Notes: generated by a model not told the origin, from the sequence alone. Shown: positions 1 to 6,756, counted from the stretch's first letter. The stretch is 11,624 nt of DNA from Methanobacterium sp. (GCA_019084405.1 JAHRFX010000099.1:1-11624); one strand, 5' to 3'. Program-made: numbers and translations.

Positions 1-9
1 GTTTTATAA
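1..9 (+). CDS. 3' end of an upstream gene (last two codons and stop)
   Basis: The first nine bases read GTT TTA TAA. This stop overlaps the ATG of the next gene by one base (TAATG), an arrangement typical of translational coupling. Because the next gene is an ABC-2 permease, the missing upstream gene is probably the matching ABC ATP-binding protein. That is inference from context; only two codons are visible. Confidence 0.35.
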   Translation, partial: VL

Positions 10-773
10 TGGCAGAGTGGGAAGGAATTTACACCTTATGGCTGAGGGAAACCAAGAGATTTTTTAGATATCGCTCCCGAATTGTAACCTCGGTGGTAAC
101 TCCCATGTTATGGCTTTTAATATTTGGAACAGGACTGGGAGCAGCAGTACGCTTTGGTAATATGCCGGGTGGATATGAGGCCTTTATTTATCCGGGAATA
201 ATTGGACAGACTATCCTCTTCACCTCTATTTTTTCAGGGCTTTCAGTAATTATGGATAGGCAGTACGGTTTTTTAAAAGAAATCCTGGTAGCCCCCATTT
301 CACGACCATCACTTGTATTGGGGAAGGCACTGGGGATAAGTACTGCAGCAGTAATTCAGGCCACCATATTACTTCTATTATCCTTTATTGTAGGAGTTCC
401 CATGACTCCACTGGTATTCATACTGTGTATGGGGATTGCCTTGATCATGTCAGTGGGATTGGGAGGACTGGGACTGGTTATTGCAGCTTTCACCGATAGT
501 ATGGAGGGTTTCAATCTGATAATGAGTTTTATTGTGTTACCCATGTTCCTTTTAAGTGGAGCGCTATTTCCCATTACCGGACTGCCTTCCTGGCTCCAGA
601 CTGGTGTTTACTTAAACCCCTTAACCTATGGGGTGGATGCTTTAAGGTATGCCATTTTAGGTGAATCGGCTTTGCCTTTAGGTATTAGTATAATAGTGAT
701 TTCTGCTTTTGCAGTAATGATGGTTTTAGTATCTTCACTACTCTTTAGTAAAAAGGAACAAAGTTTGATGTGA
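9..773 (+). CDS. ABC-2 type transporter permease (DrrB-like)
   Basis: This 254-residue membrane protein is the permease half of an ABC-2 type exporter of the DrrB/daunorubicin-resistance type, expected to dimerise in the cytoplasmic membrane and work with a separate ATPase. The sequence shows a short charged cytoplasmic N-terminus and about six hydrophobic segments (roughly residues 24-46, 60-82, 104-128, 132-160, 168-190 and 226-247). The signature near residues 178-214, with LPMFLLSGALFPI, LPSWLQ, NPLTYGVDALRY, is the conserved C-terminal ABC-2 motif. Length matches the family. The ATG at 9 is the only sensible start because the preceding in-frame gene stops across it. The exported substrate cannot be told from the sequence; drug, lipid or polysaccharide export are all possible. 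Family call is firm, substrate unknown. Confidence 0.93.
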   Translation: MAEWEGIYTLWLRETKRFFRYRSRIVTSVVTPMLWLLIFGTGLGAAVRFGNMPGGYEAFIYPGIIGQTILFTSIFSGLSVIMDRQYGFLKEILVAPISRPSLVLGKALGISTAAVIQATILLLLSFIVGVPMTPLVFILCMGIALIMSVGLGGLGLVIAAFTDSMEGFNLIMSFIVLPMFLLSGALFPITGLPSWLQTGVYLNPLTYGVDALRYAILGESALPLGISIIVISAFAVMMVLVSSLLFSKKEQSLM

Positions 774-793
774 TTTTATTTTAGAAAAATCAC
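770..793 (+). terminator. hairpin at the end of the permease gene
   Basis: GTGATTTT (770-777) and AAAATCAC (786-793) are perfect 8-base inverted arms around an 8-base loop, and the left arm includes the TGA stop codon of the permease. Position directly at the gene end suggests a transcription end or an mRNA 3' stabilising stem. Archaeal termination relies mostly on T tracts; here the T-rich loop (TTTTATTTTA) may supply that. Confidence 0.5.
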
Positions 794-909
794 CACGACT
801 TGGCTAAAAAATTGGAGATAGTTTCAGAGATTATATACCTGAATTCAAGGTGCACTGCATCTGAAATCACTCCTCATGAATACTTAAGATTTGCACAAAA
901 TGGGGAACC

Positions 910-960
910 GGAGTAGTGATGGAGTAACTCTTAATCGATACTCCTACATAAACTTTATAC
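910..960 (+). promoter_or_regulatory. candidate promoter and operator of the toxin-antitoxin operon
   Basis: A TATA-like box TTTATAC lies at 954-960, about 25 bases before a plausible transcription start near 982. Just upstream are two direct copies of GGAGTA (910-915 and 921-926, 11 bases apart, about one helical turn) and one inverted copy TACTCC (939-944). Toxin-antitoxin operons are commonly autoregulated by the AbrB-type antitoxin binding repeated boxes, so these are candidate operator half-sites (inference). Confidence 0.4.
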
Positions 961-993
961 GTATTACCTAACAATAAAATGTAAGGTGAAATC

Positions 994-1176
994 ATGGTAA
1001 GTGTTACAAAAAAATTTCAGGTGACCATCCCCCGGGAAGTTAGGGATGATCTCCATATTAAATCCGGCGACCGGGTAGTATTTGTAAAAAATCAGGAAGG
1101 AAACTGGGAACTTATGACTATATCCACTCTTACTAAACGGATGATGGGATCAATTAATGAGGAGATAACACCATGA
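994..1176 (+). CDS. AbrB/SpoVT-type antitoxin (VapB/MazE-like)
   Basis: A 60-residue protein whose first 45 or so residues form a SpoVT-AbrB swapped-hairpin DNA-binding domain. The run VTKKFQVTIPREVRDDL followed by IKSGDRVVFV is the standard pattern of AbrB-type antitoxins and regulators. It should dimerise, bind its own operator, and through its short C-terminal tail (about residues 46-60) contact and inhibit the toxin encoded next. The start at 994 is supported by GGTGA at 985-989, four bases upstream. The stop overlaps the toxin start in an ATGA arrangement, so the two are translationally coupled. Regulation is probably through the GGAGTA boxes upstream. It could instead be a free-standing AbrB regulator, but the partner gene makes the antitoxin role more likely. 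Confidence 0.85.
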   Translation: MVSVTKKFQVTIPREVRDDLHIKSGDRVVFVKNQEGNWELMTISTLTKRMMGSINEEITP

Positions 1177-1547
1177 AGAGACTAATTGATGAATCTGCCT
1201 TATTTGATAAAGATTTCTGTCAGTACCTCCTTCAAAGTGAAGAAGAATATTATTTGTCTGCGTTATCCTACCTGGAATACCTTTCCTGGCAACTGGATAA
1301 GGGCAACACCCCCACTATGGTGGATGCTTTCCTGGCAGAAATGAATATAGAAATTGTTCCATTTGGTCAAAAAGAAGTAAAAGAAGCTATTAAATTAGCT
1401 AAATCTTCACAAAAAAATCCTATGGATCTGGCAGGACCTGCTACTGCTACATCGCAGGGTGTAATATTAATCAGCAATCAGGAAAAAGAATATTCAGATA
1501 TAATCCCGGTGGAAAGTACCAGGCAGTTTATGGAAAATAATAAATGA
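1173..1547 (+). CDS. PIN-domain toxin (VapC-like ribonuclease)
   Basis: A 124-residue PIN-domain protein, expected to be the RNase toxin of this pair (VapC toxins cut tRNA or rRNA using metal bound by three or four acidic residues). The N-terminal strand LIDESALF supplies the first acid, D6. The helix ALSYLEYL supplies E35. PMDLAGPATATSQG corresponds to the usual D..IAATA..G segment, with D85. The following strand LISNQEKEYSDI matches the usual T-(R/N)-(D/N)-x-x-x-F block, but the fourth acid position holds Q103, with E106 nearby. Length is typical for small VapC proteins. It starts at ATG 1173, overlapping the antitoxin stop, and ends before an AT-rich spacer facing a convergent gene. The sequence is divergent, so whether it is active is open; the family call rests on the three acids plus the partner. 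Confidence 0.75.
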   Translation: MKRLIDESALFDKDFCQYLLQSEEEYYLSALSYLEYLSWQLDKGNTPTMVDAFLAEMNIEIVPFGQKEVKEAIKLAKSSQKNPMDLAGPATATSQGVILISNQEKEYSDIIPVESTRQFMENNK

Positions 1548-1674
1548 ATAAATTAAAAATAATTAATTTTAAAAAAAACTTAAAATAATCTGTTTTTATA
1601 TCGATACATATATACTGATTAATTAAAAAACAACATTTTCTGCTATTAGTGATTTTTACACTCGATATAGTCAC

Positions 1675-2418
1675 TTATTTGCCTTCCACTTCCACGGCAT
1701 CATAGGTTAATAAGCCACAGTTGTCTCTATTCCTATTCATTTTTTTAATACTGAGCATTTCATCTGCACCTCTACGGAACTGATATTTCACGGGTTGAAT
1801 ATCCAGGTAATAATCGGGACCCAGTTCCTCTATAATTCTTTTTAAGTAGGATGAATGCTTTCCTTTACCATTGATGCTTATAATGGGGTATATACGGACT
1901 TCATCAATACTAACCCGGAGCATTTCTCTAATAGAATCCAGGTGAAACTCATAATCAAGCCTATCATCATATAAAAATAGTAAATGGGAGGATAAAACCA
2001 GATGAAAACTTTTATCTGGGAAATTCAAATCAGGAAGCTTTTCCTGGACATAGCGATGATTAAATGATTTTTTATAGTCCTGGTAAAACTCTTTATAACT
2101 TTTTTCACGGTAATCCATCATTTCAGTCAGATTTTTAAAAAAACCCCATTCTACCTTATCTTCCCGACCTTTATGGGCGTCCATCAAGGTTTTAAAATCA
2201 TGGGAAGTTATTTTTTCAATATCATCCGGGCCCGGGCCATAGAGCATATCAGCTGCAGTAACATCATAACCTTTTTGATGCATGTGCATGGTAAAAGAAC
2301 TGGCACCGGCATTACAATCTAATATACGGCAGTTCTTCAGGCTATTTAAATTTAAATTGAACATCAACCGGTATTCCTCAAAACCCCTACCTAAAAACCA
2401 TATTTTATTGCCAGACAA
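1675..2418 (-). CDS. class I SAM-dependent methyltransferase-like protein
   Basis: A 247-residue protein with a Rossmann-type methyltransferase core. Motif I is ILDCNAGASSF (residues 32-42), the SAM-binding loop. It is followed by the second strand YDVTAADM with D57 for the SAM ribose. PDLNFPDKSFHLVLSSHLLFLY (about 130-150) matches the motif IV/post-motif region of class I enzymes. The N-terminal LGRGFEEYRLMFNL segment before motif I is a recurring feature of a family of uncharacterised methyltransferases, so the start was set to include it. The start codon is TTG at 2418: an in-frame TAA lies two codons upstream, and GGTG at 2426-2429 sits seven bases before it. A TATA-like stretch lies at about 2450-2458. 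The substrate is unknown. It stands alone, divergent from the small membrane protein and convergent to the toxin. Confidence 0.75.
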   Translation of the reverse strand: MSGNKIWFLGRGFEEYRLMFNLNLNSLKNCRILDCNAGASSFTMHMHQKGYDVTAADMLYGPGPDDIEKITSHDFKTLMDAHKGREDKVEWGFFKNLTEMMDYREKSYKEFYQDYKKSFNHRYVQEKLPDLNFPDKSFHLVLSSHLLFLYDDRLDYEFHLDSIREMLRVSIDEVRIYPIISINGKGKHSSYLKRIIEELGPDYYLDIQPVKYQFRRGADEMLSIKKMNRNRDNCGLLTYDAVEVEGK

Positions 2419-2526
2419 GACTTAACACCATTCACTTCAATTATGATAATATTTATAATAACCCATTAATGAAGTTATGTTAATTAAAATCGTTAATGTT
2501 AATCTATCTTTAAAGTCATGATGAAT

Positions 2527-2559
2527 AATATATTAGATCAGAATTTAGTAAATACTAAA
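2527..2559 (+). promoter_or_regulatory. TATA-like box and perfect dyad before the small membrane protein
   Basis: A TATA-like element ATATAT lies at about 2527-2533. About 15 bases downstream is a perfect dyad, TTTAGTA (2544-2550), AA, TACTAAA (2553-2559), which covers the expected transcription start (near 2557) and ends eight bases before the ribosome binding site GGAGA (2568-2572). A dyad at this place is where archaeal repressors often bind; the regulator is unknown. Confidence 0.4.
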
Positions 2560-2579
2560 GTTATGCTGGAGAAATCAAT

Positions 2580-2723
2580 ATGGATAAAAATAAAGCTATT
2601 ATAATTATTATTTTGATATTTGTCGTGCTTTTAGGATTATTCCTGCTCAGTGGAAGTTATAATTCCGGTGAAACTATTGATAGTGGGTCAATTAACTTAT
2701 TAACTGCTTTAATTTTATTTTAA
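2580..2723 (+). CDS. small single-span membrane protein (47 residues)
   Basis: A short open frame encodes 47 residues: MDKNK, then a strongly hydrophobic stretch of about 19 residues (A6 to S24), then a polar segment SYNSGETIDSGS and a hydrophobic tail LLTALILF. It looks like a signal anchor or small membrane protein with its N-terminus inside. The ATG at 2580 has GGAGA (2568-2572) seven bases upstream, and a TATA-like box plus dyad stand in front, so it has a full set of expression signals. No family is recognised. It could be the surviving N-terminus of a longer degraded surface protein, since the tail after residue 25 is short and the downstream region is non-coding. Moderate confidence that it is translated, none about function. 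Confidence 0.5.
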   Translation: MDKNKAIIIIILIFVVLLGLFLLSGSYNSGETIDSGSINLLTALILF

Positions 2724-3051
2724 GGGATTAATCTATTAAAAATTGGGAAAATGGTATTAACTTAAAATATGTGATATTTACTTCGTAATATATCGATATA
2801 CCGAAGTCAAAGAAAAGCATTAAATTATACATATAGAACTAAATTAATCCTCGCTAAAAAACTAAATACTAAGAAAAATCTCTTTTTTAATTAACCTATA
2901 ATTTATCTTGCTATACAGAAAAAATAAGGGGGCATATATTGGATTGTAAAAAAAATAGAGGTAGGGTTTGATTTTAGTTTCTAAAAAGGGGCCCTTAACA
3001 ATTAATCTTCATTAATAAAAACAGCTAAATTTTCCACTTAAATTAGTTTAT
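2724..3051. other. gene-free AT-rich region with an interrupted palindrome
   Basis: No open frame of convincing size or codon pattern was seen on either strand. The region holds ACTTCG (2780-2785) and CGAAGT (2802-2807), inverted arms around ATATCGATAT (2789-2798), plus a T6 run near 2883-2888 that could end transcription from the small gene. There is also a short G-rich palindrome AAGGGGCCCTT (2986-2996). No tRNA-like cloverleaf or repeat array was found. Confidence 0.5.
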
Positions 3052-3060
3052 TTTATATTT
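3052..3060 (+). promoter_or_regulatory. TATA box of an apparently leaderless gene
   Basis: TTTATATTT at 3052-3060 is a good archaeal TATA box. Its centre is about 26 bases before the ATG at 3082, so transcription should start at or within a base or two of the start codon. No GG-containing ribosome binding site lies between. Together these suggest a leaderless mRNA for the HIT-family gene. Confidence 0.55.
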
Positions 3061-3081
3061 CATATAGTTGTACTATTTCTT

Positions 3082-3525
3082 ATGAGAACTGCCTTCCCGC
3101 TCCGGGATGAAATAAACCAAACCAGTCACTGGATTATTTTTTTAGACCGGGATCAAAAAAATTTAGGTACTTGCCGGGTTTCTTTAAAAAGGAAAACTGA
3201 TCAACTATCTGACTTAACCCGGGATGAATGGCAGGAATTTGTAGAAATAGTCAATAAATTAGAAAATAGCCTGAAAAAAGCATTTAATGCCACTCTTTTT
3301 AATTGGGTAATTATCAGGGATAAAAAATTACCATCCCCTAAATATCATTATCTGGAGTGGCATGTGATTCCCCGCTATCATAAAAAAATAGAATTTGAGA
3401 AAATAATATTTGAAGATCCCTGCTTTGGAAAAAGCACTTTAAATGTATGCAATAATATATTAACACTCCCTGATGAAGTAATGACCAAAATAATAATTAA
3501 AATAAGGGATAATTTTGATATATAA
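3082..3525 (+). CDS. HIT-family protein with degenerate catalytic motif
   Basis: A 147-residue protein of the histidine-triad (HIT) superfamily, small nucleotide hydrolases or transferases acting on AMP-linked substrates such as Ap4A. HIT features in order: NLGTCRVSLKRKTDQLSDLTRDEWQEF (about 27-53, the strand-loop-helix typical of the fold), a helix to about residue 68, and the catalytic strand ending WHVIPRY (93-99). Normal members read H-x-H-x-H-x-x here, with the middle His as nucleophile. This protein reads Y90-L-E92-W-H94, so the first His is Tyr and the nucleophile is Glu; only the third His remains, with an extra H89 just before. Classic HIT hydrolysis is therefore doubtful and a binding or altered role is possible. 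The ATG at 3082 has no upstream ribosome binding site but fits a leaderless transcript. It stands alone between non-coding spacers. Confidence 0.8.
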   Translation: MRTAFPLRDEINQTSHWIIFLDRDQKNLGTCRVSLKRKTDQLSDLTRDEWQEFVEIVNKLENSLKKAFNATLFNWVIIRDKKLPSPKYHYLEWHVIPRYHKKIEFEKIIFEDPCFGKSTLNVCNNILTLPDEVMTKIIIKIRDNFDI

Positions 3526-3566
3526 TGCTTTAATATTCATTTATATAATTAAATCCGACAATCATT

Positions 3567-3589
3567 TCATATTATTTAATATAATATGA
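3567..3589 (+). repeat. perfect inverted repeat between the HIT gene and hypD
   Basis: TCATATTAT (3567-3575) and ATAATATGA (3581-3589) are perfect 9-base inverted arms around TTAAT. A further self-complementary TCATATGA occurs at 3606-3613. The dyad lies 42 bases after the HIT gene stop and about 100 bases before hypD. It may be a terminator stem or a protein-binding site; being all A/T apart from the outer C-G pair, chance is also possible. Confidence 0.35.
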
Positions 3590-3691
3590 TAGAATATAAT
3601 CAGTATCATATGAATTCCAGGTTCTGCTATAATTGGATTCATTATTTTAAACAATTATAACTTAATTACACTATTAATAACAGGTGACAAC

Positions 3692-4738
3692 ATGAAAAAC
3701 CTTTCCAAAGAAATTGTTGGACGTATCAAGGAAATATCAAGGCCAGTAAAGATTATGCACGTATGTGGATCACATGAACACACCATTATGCAGCACGGGC
3801 TGCGTACCCTTCTCCCGGAAGAAGTACAGGTGGTGGCGGGCCCAGGATGTCCCGTGTGCTGTGTACCTGCCCGGGAGATAGATGAATGCCTGCAGCTGGC
3901 TGAAAAAGGCGTCACTATAACCACCTTTGGGGACATGCTCCGGGTTCCTGGCTCCGATAGTTCACTACAACAGGCCAGGGAAGATGGGGCAGATGTTAGA
4001 ATAGTCTATGGGGTTAACAATGCCGTTGAGATAGCACAAAAAACGGAAAATGACGTGGTATTTATGGCGGCTGGATTTGAAACCACTGCTCCCACCACTG
4101 CTTCGGAATTACTGGCAGGACCTCCTGAAAATTTCTCCATATTATCCTGCCACCGACTGATTCCTCCGGCACTGGAATTTTTAATAGAATCAGGAGAAGT
4201 TAATCTCAATGCCTTAATTGAACCCGGACATGTGTCCACCATAATTGGAACCCATCCTTATGTTCCTTTTTCTGAAAAATATGGAATACCGCAGGTAATC
4301 GCTGGATTTAATCCTCTGGATATATTAATGGCAGTATACATGATCCTGCGTCAGATTAAAGATGGTAAAGCAGAAGTTCAAAACGAATACAAACGAGCAG
4401 TAAGGGATGAAGGTAATCTGAAAGCTCAGCAAGCCCTGGAAGACGTATTTGAAATTACCAGCAGGGAATGGAGGGGGTTTCCACAAATACCTGAATCAGT
4501 ATATGAGGTAAGAAAAGAATTTTCAGACTTTGATGCCAGGAAAAAATACGATATTCAGGTTAAAGAGGTTAAAGAGGCACCTAAAGGGTGTATATGTGGG
4601 CCTATATTGAGAGGGGTTGCTCGCCCAGAAGAATGCACCTTATTTAAAAAAGAATGCAATCCTTTAAACCCTATTGGGGCATGTATGGTATCTAAAGAGG
4701 GCACCTGTCATATTGCCTATAGATACAGTTCATTATAA
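3692..4738 (+). CDS. hypD: hydrogenase maturation protein HypD
   Basis: HypD is an iron-sulfur scaffold that, with HypC, assembles the Fe(CN)2CO group of [NiFe] hydrogenases; HypE/HypF deliver cyanide to the HypC-HypD complex in the cytoplasm. All hallmarks are present in 348 residues: MHVCGSHEHT with the essential C25; AGPGCPVCCVP with the redox pair C53/C56; FGDMLRVPGS; AAGFETTAPTTA; EPGHVSTIIG; and a cysteine-rich C-terminus (C300, C302, C315, C322, C331, C339) including EECTLFKKEC and GACMVSKEGTC, expected to bind a [4Fe-4S] cluster. Length is normal. The ATG at 3692 has GGTGA at 3683-3687. No other hyp gene is in the window; scattered hyp genes are common in methanogens. It is followed 45 bases later by the phosphatase gene, so co-transcription is possible. 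Such organisms need it for F420-reducing, methyl viologen-reducing and energy-converting hydrogenases. Confidence 0.97.
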   Translation: MKNLSKEIVGRIKEISRPVKIMHVCGSHEHTIMQHGLRTLLPEEVQVVAGPGCPVCCVPAREIDECLQLAEKGVTITTFGDMLRVPGSDSSLQQAREDGADVRIVYGVNNAVEIAQKTENDVVFMAAGFETTAPTTASELLAGPPENFSILSCHRLIPPALEFLIESGEVNLNALIEPGHVSTIIGTHPYVPFSEKYGIPQVIAGFNPLDILMAVYMILRQIKDGKAEVQNEYKRAVRDEGNLKAQQALEDVFEITSREWRGFPQIPESVYEVRKEFSDFDARKKYDIQVKEVKEAPKGCICGPILRGVARPEECTLFKKECNPLNPIGACMVSKEGTCHIAYRYSSL

Positions 4739-4783
4739 TTAAAATATTAAACCATTACCTGATTCAATTTGATAGGAATGAAA

Positions 4784-5452
4784 ATGAATATTAAAGCAGT
4801 GGCACTGGATATAGATGGTACTATTACGGATCCCACCCGGAAACTTTGTTTAAGTGCGGCAGAAGCCATACAAAAAGTTGAAAAACAGGGGATACAGGTT
4901 ATACTTGTAACGGGGAATATCTTATGCTTTACCATGGCCACTTCTGTTTTATTAGGGGCCTCAGGAGGGGTGGTGGCTGAAAATGGAGGGGTGGTTATAT
5001 CCCGGGATGAAGTAAAGGTACTGGGAGATTATGAAAAATCAAAAGTAGCTTTTGATTATCTTAAATCTAAAGAAGACGTGGAAAAGGTTGGATTTTCAGA
5101 TTTAAGAGTTTCTGAGATTGCACTACGCCGTACCGTACCGGTAAACGTGGTTAAAAACACTCTTAAAGACTTTGATATTGAGGTATATGACACTCAGTTT
5201 GCCCTGCACCTCACTGATCCCCAGGTGAATAAGGGATCTTCCCTGGAGTTAATTGCTGATGAACTGGGTATTAAAACAAGAGATATCATGGCGGTAGGAG
5301 ATAGTGAAAACGATATTGATTTTTTAAAGGTGGCTGGACTTAAAGTGGCTGTGGCGAATGGAGATGATGATTTGAAGGAAATTGCGGATTATATTACCAC
5401 TAAACGCTATGGTGATGGGGTAAGAGAGGCTATAGAGAGGTTTATATTATGA
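4784..5452 (+). CDS. pgp: phosphoglycolate phosphatase, archaeal HAD type
   Basis: A 222-residue HAD-superfamily (subclass IIB) phosphatase of the archaeal phosphoglycolate phosphatase family, which turns 2-phosphoglycolate into glycolate and phosphate with Mg2+. Motif I is LDIDGT with nucleophile D9 and D11. Motif II is VTGN (T43). The run GGVVAENGGVV is typical of this family. Motif III is NKGSS (K150). Motif IV is VGDSENDIDFL (D173, D177). A longer reading would begin at TTG 4769, or at ATG 4778. The start at ATG 4784 is preferred because AGGA (4774-4777) lies six bases before it and directly abuts the 4778 codon, and because the protein then begins four residues before the core strand as usual in the family. 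The stop overlaps the next gene (ATGA). Related HAD IIB enzymes act on other sugar phosphates, so the substrate rests on family resemblance. Confidence 0.9.
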   Translation: MNIKAVALDIDGTITDPTRKLCLSAAEAIQKVEKQGIQVILVTGNILCFTMATSVLLGASGGVVAENGGVVISRDEVKVLGDYEKSKVAFDYLKSKEDVEKVGFSDLRVSEIALRRTVPVNVVKNTLKDFDIEVYDTQFALHLTDPQVNKGSSLELIADELGIKTRDIMAVGDSENDIDFLKVAGLKVAVANGDDDLKEIADYITTKRYGDGVREAIERFIL

Positions 5453-6756
5453 TGGAAGAAATGGCTCTTAAAGCTCTAAAAGAAGCTCAAAGATATACTG
5501 ATCAGGCCGAGATATATCTGGAAAAAGAACAGATAATGCAGATTGAATTTCAAAAAGATAACCTGGACTTTGCAAAAGAAGAATCTAACCTGGGCATGGG
5601 TATAAGGGTTATTCTGGATGGAAAAATGGGGTTTTTTTATACCTCCAATATGGATGAGATTAAAAATGCAGTCAAAAGAGCAGTATTCAACTCTAAAGCC
5701 AACCAGAAGGATGAAAACTTCTCTTTAGCTTATCCTTCAAATTACAAAAAGGTAAAAGATATTCATGATCCTGATTTTGATACCATGGAAATTCAGGAAC
5801 CACTCTTATTTGCCCGGACCATGATTGATACTGTAAAAGAAGAAAACTGCCAGCCGACTTCCGGAGGATTTTCTTCAGGTAAGTCTCAGATTTTAATCAT
5901 GAATAGTAATGATGTAGAGGGCATAGAATTATCCACTGGATTTGCAGGTTATGTGGCGGTAAATGTTGAAAAAAATGGTGAAAAATCAACAGCTTATGAA
6001 TCGGAATCCTCGCGATTTTTTGATATAAATCCAGAAGAAATAGCTAAAAACGCCTGTAAGATTGCTAAAGATTCTATTGGTGGCGTTGAAGTTAAAACCC
6101 AGGATATGGAAGTGGTACTGGATTACCATGCAGCAGCTGGTCTTTTAGGTACCTTCCTAAATGCGGTAAATGCGGATAATGTTCTCCGGGGCAGATCAAT
6201 ATTAGCAGATAAAGTGAACCAAAAAATAGCTTCCTCCCAATTAAATATTTATGATGATGGGACTGTGAGGGGGGGTATGAATTCTTCTTCCTTTGATGGA
6301 GAAGGTACCGCCACTGCAAAAACACCATTAATTGAAGAGGGAATACTCAAGGGATTTATTTACGACTTATATAATGCTCAGAAGGGCCATACAAAAAGTA
6401 CAGGTAATGGAATGAGGTCAAATTTTAATGAAACTCCTTCAGTAAGTCCCACTAACATCATAATGGACTTTAAAGAGGATATTAACATTTCCCAGTTAGA
6501 TGATGCTATACTGGTAAGTGATGTTCTGGGGGCCCATACTGCCAACCCTATTTCTGGTGATTTTTCAGTGGAAGCTAACAACGCATTTATAATTCAGAAT
6601 GGAGAAATAGCCCATCCCGTTAAAAAATCAATGCTATCTGGAAATATATTTGATTCTTTGAAAAAAATGTATGCCCTGGAATCTAAAATTAAACAATTCG
6701 GGCCATTTATTTTACCAAAAATCTTAATCCAGGAACTGAGAGTGGTGGGTGACTAA
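5449..6756 (+). CDS. pmbA: TldD/PmbA family protein, TldE (PmbA)-like
   Basis: A 435-residue protein of the TldD/PmbA (TldE) family. In bacteria TldD and TldE form a heterodimeric metalloprotease that processes peptides such as microcin B17 precursor and unfolded chains; TldD carries the HExxxH zinc site and TldE does not. No HExxxH is present here, so this is the TldE-type partner or a non-catalytic relative. Family marks seen are MGIRVILDGKMGFFYTSN (about 48-65), AGLLGTFLNAVNADNVLRGRS in the middle, SSFDGEGTAT (about 281-290), and the conserved C-terminal block SDVLGAHTANPISGDFSVEANNAF (about 357-380). Length fits. Translation probably begins at ATG 5449, coupled to the phosphatase stop, with GAGAGG at 5435-5440; ATG 5452 is possible. 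No TldD partner is in the window, so it must lie elsewhere or be absent. The link with the phosphatase may be only operonic. Confidence 0.9.
   Translation: MMEEMALKALKEAQRYTDQAEIYLEKEQIMQIEFQKDNLDFAKEESNLGMGIRVILDGKMGFFYTSNMDEIKNAVKRAVFNSKANQKDENFSLAYPSNYKKVKDIHDPDFDTMEIQEPLLFARTMIDTVKEENCQPTSGGFSSGKSQILIMNSNDVEGIELSTGFAGYVAVNVEKNGEKSTAYESESSRFFDINPEEIAKNACKIAKDSIGGVEVKTQDMEVVLDYHAAAGLLGTFLNAVNADNVLRGRSILADKVNQKIASSQLNIYDDGTVRGGMNSSSFDGEGTATAKTPLIEEGILKGFIYDLYNAQKGHTKSTGNGMRSNFNETPSVSPTNIIMDFKEDINISQLDDAILVSDVLGAHTANPISGDFSVEANNAFIIQNGEIAHPVKKSMLSGNIFDSLKKMYALESKIKQFGPFILPKILIQELRVVGD

Noticed and set aside
356..574. 72-codon open frame on the minus strand inside the permease gene
   Set aside because: It is opposite a clear ABC-2 permease, has no ribosome binding site and a low-complexity product; the same reasoning removes the minus-strand frames inside hypD, pmbA and pscS.
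1648..1675. AGTGA / TCACT stem after the methyltransferase gene
   Set aside because: Five-base arms with an 18-base loop are too weak to call a terminator.
2518..2545. ATGATGA resembling the C box of an archaeal C/D guide RNA
   Set aside because: No matching D box (CTGA) or inner C'/D' boxes at the right spacing, and the bases overlap the promoter region of the small gene.
2986..2996. AAGGGGCCCTT palindrome
   Set aside because: Too short to separate from chance, and not next to a gene end.
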